In this document: in pieces, positions 62,243 through 64,000 of the stretch
Position numbering within the stretch: position 1 is the first letter of the stretch
How the letters are laid out: each line of letters starts with the position of its first letter
Assembly: GCA_029977845.1 (NCBI GenBank)
Contig: JAPOKC010000004.1
Location: 36,872 to 100,871, forward strand
Direction of reading: 5' to 3'
Length of the DNA: 64,000 nucleotides
Origin: Mycobacteriaceae bacterium
GTDB lineage: Bacteria > Actinomycetota > Actinomycetes > Mycobacteriales > Mycobacteriaceae
Notes under the pieces: generated by a model
Database searches by the model: none
Told to the model about the DNA's origin: nothing
Seen by the model: the letters and a program-made list of their open reading frames with translations, nothing else
Made by a program: the position numbers and the translations under genes

Positions 62243-62674
62243 CTAGACCCGCCGCAGCTCGAAGAGCGGGATCACCCGGGTTGTCTTGGACTGGTACTCC
62301 CCGAAACCGGGCGCCACGGCGACCACGCGATCGAAGATCGCGTCGCGCTCGGCGGGCGCCAGCTCGTGCGCGGTGACGTCATACGCGTCGGTCCCGACCT
62401 CGACGCGCGCGCCCGGGTCGGCCCGCAGGTTGTGCACCCAGTCCGGATTGGTGTCCGCGCCCGCCTTGGAGCCGATGATGATCAGCTTGCCGTCGACGAC
62501 GAAATAGGCCAGCGGGCTCAGCCGCGGCTGCCCCGACTTGGCCCCGGTGGTGTGCAGAAGGAGCAGGGTGGCGCCCTCGAACTGGCCGCCGACCACGCCG
62601 CCGTTGGCCCGGAACTCCTCGATGATGTTCGCGTTGAAGGAGTTCATGAACTCCTTGCTGGGGATATCGCTCAT
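62243..62674 (-). CDS. Deazaflavin-dependent nitroreductase-family protein (FDOR-A type)
   Basis: A 143-residue split-beta-barrel protein of the Ddn-like family. Conserved blocks are LLLLHTTGAKSGQPRLSPLA, YFVVDGKLIIIGSKAGADTN and PDWVHNLRADPGARVEVGTD, which form the F420-binding site in related mycobacterial enzymes. It would reduce quinones or nitro compounds with F420H2, by family inference. The ATG at 62674 is 28 bases after the stop of the same-strand formate dehydrogenase gene. Confidence 0.85.
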   Translation of the reverse strand: MSDIPSKEFMNSFNANIIEEFRANGGVVGGQFEGATLLLLHTTGAKSGQPRLSPLAYFVVDGKLIIIGSKAGADTNPDWVHNLRADPGARVEVGTDAYDVTAHELAPAERDAIFDRVVAVAPGFGEYQSKTTRVIPLFELRRV

Positions 62675-62702
62675 ACCTGGACCCAACCACACCAACCGGG
62701 AT

Positions 62703-64000
62703 CTATTCCCGGACGAGCATCTCCAGCGACTCACGGAAGAGCGGATCCAACTCATCGGGATCGACGGCGGCAAACGCCTCGATCTCGGCGATCATCGCCG
62801 GTGTCCAGAACGTCCTGAGGTGTGTGGCGACCCGCGATACGGCCTCTTCATGCGGCAGCGCGGCGTTGTTGGCGGCGATCTCACCGCCCATCCGGATCAG
62901 CGTGTCGATCTCGGTGACGGGGTCCGGCGCCGATGACCCTGCCCCGATGACCTCGCCGAACTGCAGCGGGCCGCGGCTGCTCGGACTGATCTCCACCGCG
63001 GTCACCTTGTACTCCGGGCAGTTGGTGGCCCAGTCGGAGTGCTCGGTGGTGACGACGTTCGCGCCGCTGAGCGGAAAGTGGAAGGTGGTGTACACCACCC
63101 CGGGCGGCACCCGGTCGGAGATGTGCGCCCGCATGATCGTCGAATCGACCCTGCTGGACAGCGTCACCCACGTCCCGTCGGCAATGCCGCGCGCCTCGGC
63201 GTCGGACTCATGGACCTCGAGCACGTCCTCGTCGTGCCAGGCGACGTTGGCGGTGCGGCGGGTCTGGGCGCCGACGTTGTACTGGCTCAGGATCCGGCCG
63301 GTGGTGAGCAGCAGCGGGTAACGGCGGTTACTGCGCTCCGAGGTCGGTACGTACGGCGTCAGCTGGAAGGCTCCGTCACCGCGGACGAACTTGTCCACAT
63401 GCATGATCGGCGTGCCGAGCGGGTTTTCGGCGTTGCACGGCCACTGCACGCTGCCGACCTTGTCGAGAAGTCCGAAGGACACCCCGGCGAACGTCGGCGT
63501 CAGCGAAGCGACCTCGTCCATGATCTGCGCGCTGTTGTCATAGCGCATCTGATAGCCCATCGCGGTGGCCAGTTCGCAGGTGATCTCCCATTCCTGTTTG
63601 CCGGTGCGCGACTTCATCACCGGGCGCACCCGGTTGATGCGGCGTTCGGCGTTGGTGAAGGTGCCGTCCTTCTCCAGGAACGAGGTGCCGGGCAGGAAGA
63701 CGTGCGCGTAGCGCGCGGTCTCGTTGAGGAACAGATCCTGCACGATCAGCAAGTCGAGCGACTCCAGCGCCTTCTGAACGTGGTGGGTGTTGGGATCGGA
63801 CTGAGCGACATCCTCACCCTGGACGTAGAGCGCGCGGAAATCACCGGATATCGCCGAATCGAACATGTTGGGGATCCGCATACCGGGTTCGGCATTCAGT
63901 GTGGCGCCCCACAGCGCTTCGAACTGTTCGCGCACGGCGTTGTCGGATACGTGGCGATAGCCGGAGAACTCGTGCGGGAACGATCCCATGTCGCAGGAGC
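62703..64000 (-). CDS. Formate dehydrogenase catalytic (molybdopterin) subunit, C-terminal part, with delta-like domain
   Basis: The frame is open to the window end; the N-terminal part, including the FeS and Sec/Cys regions, lies outside. About 432 residues are visible. They read SCDMGSFPHEF, FLNETARYAHVFLPGTSFLE, DGTFTNAERRINRVRP and GRILSQYNVGAQTRRT, all typical of the molybdopterin domain of FdsA/FdhF-type soluble formate dehydrogenases. The last about 65 residues (IRMGGEIAANNAALPHEEAV, RTFWTPAMIAEIEAFA, LDPLFRESL) resemble the separate delta subunit (FdsD). It oxidises formate to CO2. Confidence 0.85.
   Translation of the reverse strand, partial: SCDMGSFPHEFSGYRHVSDNAVREQFEALWGATLNAEPGMRIPNMFDSAISGDFRALYVQGEDVAQSDPNTHHVQKALESLDLLIVQDLFLNETARYAHVFLPGTSFLEKDGTFTNAERRINRVRPVMKSRTGKQEWEITCELATAMGYQMRYDNSAQIMDEVASLTPTFAGVSFGLLDKVGSVQWPCNAENPLGTPIMHVDKFVRGDGAFQLTPYVPTSERSNRRYPLLLTTGRILSQYNVGAQTRRTANVAWHDEDVLEVHESDAEARGIADGTWVTLSSRVDSTIMRAHISDRVPPGVVYTTFHFPLSGANVVTTEHSDWATNCPEYKVTAVEISPSSRGPLQFGEVIGAGSSAPDPVTEIDTLIRMGGEIAANNAALPHEEAVSRVATHLRTFWTPAMIAEIEAFAAVDPDELDPLFRESLEMLVRE

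Overview
The window (about 64 kb, high GC, GTG and ATG starts, dense 1-4 base ATGA/GTGA gene overlaps) looks like chromosome of a fast-growing mycobacterium (Mycolicibacterium type). Supporting signs are a complete yrbE-mce operon, a PGRS-type glycine-rich protein, a WS/DGAT acyltransferase, F420-type enzymes, several secreted or lipoprotein genes, and a block whose order (nuoL-M-N, then homologues of what I recall as Rv3168, Rv3169, aofH/Rv3170 and hpx/Rv3171c) follows the Mycobacterium tuberculosis nuo region. No rRNA, tRNA, CRISPR array, transposase or phage gene was seen.

Layout. 1-4.1 kb: 3' end of the complex I operon. 4.2-10.6 kb: SDR dehydrogenase, phosphotransferase-fold kinase, Rv3169-like protein, F420-type LLM oxidoreductase, amine oxidase, alpha/beta hydrolase. 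10.6-13.3 kb: Ala/Ser-repeat LGFP lipoprotein, small secreted protein, antibiotic-kinase-like gene with a coupled 74-residue partner. 13.4-28.7 kb: mixed metabolism and transport (TetR-amidohydrolase pair, secreted glycoside-hydrolase-like protein, MFS pump, saccharopine-dehydrogenase-like protein facing an APC permease and a ParB-like lipoprotein, NDH-2, Gap/Sap-type membrane protein, P450), ending in an XRE-nucleotidyltransferase pair that resembles a toxin-antitoxin module.

28.7-33.6 kb (minus strand) is the most notable locus: a seven-gene, tightly coupled operon for a copper membrane monooxygenase of the pMMO/AMO superfamily (C-A-B order, as in the mycobacterial hydrocarbon monooxygenase HMO). 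It is followed by two tiny one-helix membrane proteins, a His-rich cupredoxin-like lipoprotein and a polytopic membrane protein. The copper ligands of subunits B and C known from pMMO are all present with the expected spacing. Directly upstream on the same strand, 33.7-47.4 kb, lies a 13-gene mce lipid/hydrophobe importer operon (yrbEA, yrbEB, mceA-F, four Mce-associated proteins, one of them fused to an RDD domain, and a 521-residue membrane protein made of two tandem copies of one unit). A hairpin with a T tract separates the two operons. A reasonable but untested idea is that importer and oxygenase serve the same hydrophobic substrate range.

47.6-64 kb: small secreted protein, TetR regulator facing a P450-ferredoxin pair across two 20-bp GACA-N12-TGTC palindromes, APC permease, VWA protein, metallophosphoesterase, Tat-exported polysaccharide deacetylase, ThrE-like exporter, WS/DGAT with a histone-like Lys/Ala-rich N-terminus, rhodanese lipoprotein, a PGRS protein with a Sec-type signal instead of a PE domain, a deazaflavin-dependent nitroreductase-family protein, and the 3' part of a formate dehydrogenase catalytic subunit that carries a delta-subunit-like C-terminal domain.
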